Source of the DNA: Chitinophagales bacterium | GTDB taxonomy: Bacteria > Bacteroidota > Bacteroidia > Chitinophagales > JADIYW01 | Reading direction: 5' to 3' | DNA length: 7,102 bases | NCBI GenBank assembly: GCA_020848315.1 | Contig: JADLAH010000262.1 | Location: forward strand, 1-7,102 | Shown: positions 5,377 to 7,102 of the stretch, in pieces | How the letters are laid out: every line of letters begins with the position of its first letter | Numbering within the stretch: position 1 is the first letter of the stretch | Notes under the pieces: generated by a model | Told to the model about the DNA's origin: nothing | The model's input: only the letters and a program-made list of their open reading frames with translations | Databases searched by the model: none | Program-made: the position numbers and the translations under genes

Positions 5377-6666
5377 TCAGTCGAAGATGGCTTCCATCAA
5401 CGGATTACTGAATTTCCCATCCGGGTCCATTGCTTTTCGGAGCCGGATAAAATCGTTATATTTCGGATAGCTGGTCTGCAAATAATCCTTTCTGACCAGA
5501 AACTCTTTTCCCCAGTGCGGGCGCCCGTTCCACTTCACGGCAAACGCCTCAAAGTACGCGTGCAAATCATTCCACTGATGGTCTTCATGATTGTACACGC
5601 CAATCCAGATGCTGTCGCGGCCGTGGCATTCACTCAGCCAGAAATCATCGCCTTTGGTGAATCGTATTTCCTGAATAAAATTGAACGTATATTTATTATT
5701 GCCGAGCAACTCCTTGTAGCCGCGCAGTAATTCCTTCGCATCCTTCACATCAAAAGCCCATTCTGTCTCGCGGTGCACGGGCGGCTCGGGCACATTAAAC
5801 ACCTTGAAACTTTTCTCTATACGGTCAATGGGTTTCTTCAGCTGATTGGTCAGAAACTGATTGATGGCAGGCCGCCAGCTGTTCTTCAGATGGCCGATTT
5901 TCACCATCGTGCGATAACCGAGTACGGACAACACCCTGTCGTTCATAAACTGGCGCAAACGCGAATCATTGCGTGGCTCCTGCGTCCGCTTGTAAGTATA
6001 CACCACCACTTCGCGGGCGGGCGGCATCCACCATAATTTAAAATGATCATTTTGCGCAATCAATTCGTCGATGCGGTGGATGACTGAATCAAAATCTTCA
6101 ATAAAGGTTTTATCATGCAGGCGGTATGCTTCCGTTATCTGCAAAGTAATCTCAGAAATGACTCCCAGACAACCGAGACTGATTACGGCGGCATTGAATT
6201 CATCCGTACCTTTGTGCAGCACCCGCTTCTCTCCTTTTGCATCAATCAGACTAAATGACAAGACCTGAGAAGCCAGACACTGAAAGCGGATACCGCTGCC
6301 GTGGGTGCCGGTGGAAATGGCGCCTGCGATAGATTGCTGCGCAATAGAGCCCAGATTAATCAATGCAAACCCCTGCTTATCGAGATATTCATTGAGCTGC
6401 CACAGTTTGATGCCCGCCTGCACCGTCAGTGTTTTATTGCCTTTATCGAGATGCAAAACGCGTTGATACTTATCCAGATTCAGCAATACTCCTTTGGTAC
6501 TGAACACATCCGACCACGAATGTCCCGTGCCGACCACTCTGATATATGGATGATTCCGTACCGCGGCTATCAGTTCTGCTTCCGTTGCCGGCTGAATATA
6601 AGCGTCTGTACGAATGCGCAGGTTTTTGCCCCAGTTGGTGAAGTGGTAGGATTGAGCAGGTTTCAT
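5377..6666 (-). CDS. FAD-linked oxidase of the aldonolactone/alditol oxidase type
   Basis: The 429-residue VAO-family flavoprotein starts at ATG 6666 (MKPAQSYHFTNWGKNLRI). The frame could begin 14 codons earlier at 6708, but the alignment-like start is the NWG segment. The FAD-binding domain has RVVGTGHSWSDV, where H49 is in the position of the covalent FAD-linking histidine of AldO-type enzymes. IAGAISTGTHGSG is the second FAD motif (about 112-124). The C-terminal ALO domain has QEIRF (E333, R335) and GRPHWGK (K387), equivalent to the AldO substrate residues, and ends in DPDGKFSNP. Family members oxidise sugar lactones or polyols at the expense of oxygen, making H2O2; which substrate applies here is unknown. 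No signal peptide is visible. It runs convergent to the FAH-family gene and divergent to metK. Confidence 0.92.
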   Translation of the reverse strand: MKPAQSYHFTNWGKNLRIRTDAYIQPATEAELIAAVRNHPYIRVVGTGHSWSDVFSTKGVLLNLDKYQRVLHLDKGNKTLTVQAGIKLWQLNEYLDKQGFALINLGSIAQQSIAGAISTGTHGSGIRFQCLASQVLSFSLIDAKGEKRVLHKGTDEFNAAVISLGCLGVISEITLQITEAYRLHDKTFIEDFDSVIHRIDELIAQNDHFKLWWMPPAREVVVYTYKRTQEPRNDSRLRQFMNDRVLSVLGYRTMVKIGHLKNSWRPAINQFLTNQLKKPIDRIEKSFKVFNVPEPPVHRETEWAFDVKDAKELLRGYKELLGNNKYTFNFIQEIRFTKGDDFWLSECHGRDSIWIGVYNHEDHQWNDLHAYFEAFAVKWNGRPHWGKEFLVRKDYLQTSYPKYNDFIRLRKAMDPDGKFSNPLMEAIFD

Positions 6667-6753
6667 ACAGATAAATATACAAAAACTGAACACATTCTGT
6701 TGACTCATAAGATAATAATCGTGGATAACTCTATAGTATATATCGCGCCGGAT

Positions 6754-6784
6754 TTTGTTTTGATTATTACTTTACCTATTTTTG
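6754..6784 (+). promoter_or_regulatory. Bacteroidota-type promoter of metK
   Basis: TTTG at 6754-6757 and TATTTTTG at 6777-6784 (exact TAnnTTTG) are separated by 19 bases, the ideal spacing. Transcription would begin near 6790, leaving an AT-rich leader of about 44 bases. That is too short and unstructured for a known SAM riboswitch. Confidence 0.75.
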
Positions 6785-6833
6785 AACTTCCAAATTTTTG
6801 GATAACATTTTTTATTGCAATAAAAACAATACA

Positions 6834-7102
6834 ATGCCTTATTTATTTACTTCCGAATCTGTATCAGAAGGACATCCGGATAAAGTGGCGGATCAGATTT
6901 CAGATGCACTCATTGACAACTTTCTCGCACAGGACCCGCAATCCAAAGTGGCGTGTGAGACATTGGTTACTACCGGTCAGGTAGTGCTGGCCGGCGAGGT
7001 GAAATCCAAAGCCTATCTCGATGTGCAGGATATTGCACGCGACGTCATAAAAAAAATCGGCTATACCAAATCCGAGTACATGTTCGAGGCGAACTCCTGC
7101 GG
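6834..7102 (+). CDS. metK: S-adenosylmethionine synthetase, N-terminal part
   Basis: The gene is cut by the window end; 89 codons are visible. It makes S-adenosylmethionine from methionine and ATP in the cytosol. The start [25 protein letters not shown] is the family hallmark and includes the ATP-binding His (H14 of SEGHPDK) and the Asp of [19 protein letters not shown] (about 41-55) carries the metal-binding Glu of the first domain. The visible part ends near FEANSCG, still in the N-terminal domain (full length is about 390-430). The ATG is preceded by an AT-rich leader with no Shine-Dalgarno and by a clear promoter. A frame on the plus strand at 6301-6984 overlapping this region is a shadow. 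Confidence 0.97.
   Translation, partial: MPYLFTSESVSEGHPDKVADQISDALIDNFLAQDPQSKVACETLVTTGQVVLAGEVKSKAYLDVQDIARDVIKKIGYTKSEYMFEANSC

Noticed and set aside
5382..5396. Short inverted repeat GATGG-CTT-CCATC at the convergent gene ends
   Set aside because: It is only 5 bp, lies within the flavoenzyme coding end, and has no U-tract; not a credible terminator.
6667..6708. 14-codon N-terminal extension of the flavoenzyme
   Set aside because: The extension (MSQQNVFSFCIFIC) is hydrophobic but lacks signal-peptide features and is not part of the family core; ATG 6666 places NWG near the start as expected.
6720..6728. DnaA-box-like TTATCCACG on the minus strand
   Set aside because: A single site with one mismatch to TTATNCACA, without neighbours or an AT-rich unwinding element or dnaA/dnaN, is expected by chance.
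6301..6984. 227-codon plus-strand frame
   Set aside because: It is antisense to the flavoenzyme and overlaps the metK start in another frame; the protein has no recognisable pattern.

Overview
The window looks like a chromosomal housekeeping region of a member of the Bacteroidota, probably of the Chitinophagia/Sphingobacteriia type. Three things point there. The promoters follow the TTTG-N19/20-TAnnTTTG pattern. AT-rich leaders replace Shine-Dalgarno sequences. The proteins have the flavour of that phylum. This placement is inferred from pattern and remembered family sequences, not from a search. I see no mobile element, CRISPR array, tRNA or rRNA.

Layout. Positions 1-268 (minus) hold the N-terminal part of an exported thioredoxin-fold protein with a CDHC motif. 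Positions 295-1646 (minus) are the translation block infC-rpmI-rplT (IF3, L35, L20), closed by a strong intrinsic terminator. A second promoter and a terminator-like hairpin lie in the leader of rpmI. Positions 1647-1923 are a divergent regulatory gap. From 1924 (plus) run prs (PRPP synthase), rplY (L25/CTC), a perfect palindromic terminator, an unrecognised exported protein whose stop overlaps the start of pth, pth (peptidyl-tRNA hydrolase) and a fumarylacetoacetate-hydrolase-family enzyme. A convergent aldonolactone/alditol-oxidase-type flavoenzyme lies at 5377-6666 (minus); its stop is one base from the preceding stop. Its divergent neighbour is metK (plus), cut by the window end and preceded by a textbook Bacteroidota promoter.

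How the genes fit. infC-rpmI-rplT is an ancient translation operon, often autoregulated by IF3 (through a poor start codon) and L20 (through leader RNA). prs-rplY-pth is a widespread linkage joining nucleotide precursor supply, 5S rRNA-binding protein L25 and recycling of peptidyl-tRNA. The exported protein inserted before pth is the least explained gene. The FAH-family enzyme and the flavoenzyme are probably small-molecule catabolic enzymes, with no visible link to translation.

The most interesting points are regulatory. infC has no possible ATG start (TTG or ATA only), and a short leader ORF ends across that start. A hairpin plus U-tract sits just after a near-perfect promoter before rpmI. 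The rplY terminator has a promoter-like box directly against it. No clearly novel multi-gene system is visible; most of the window is conventional.
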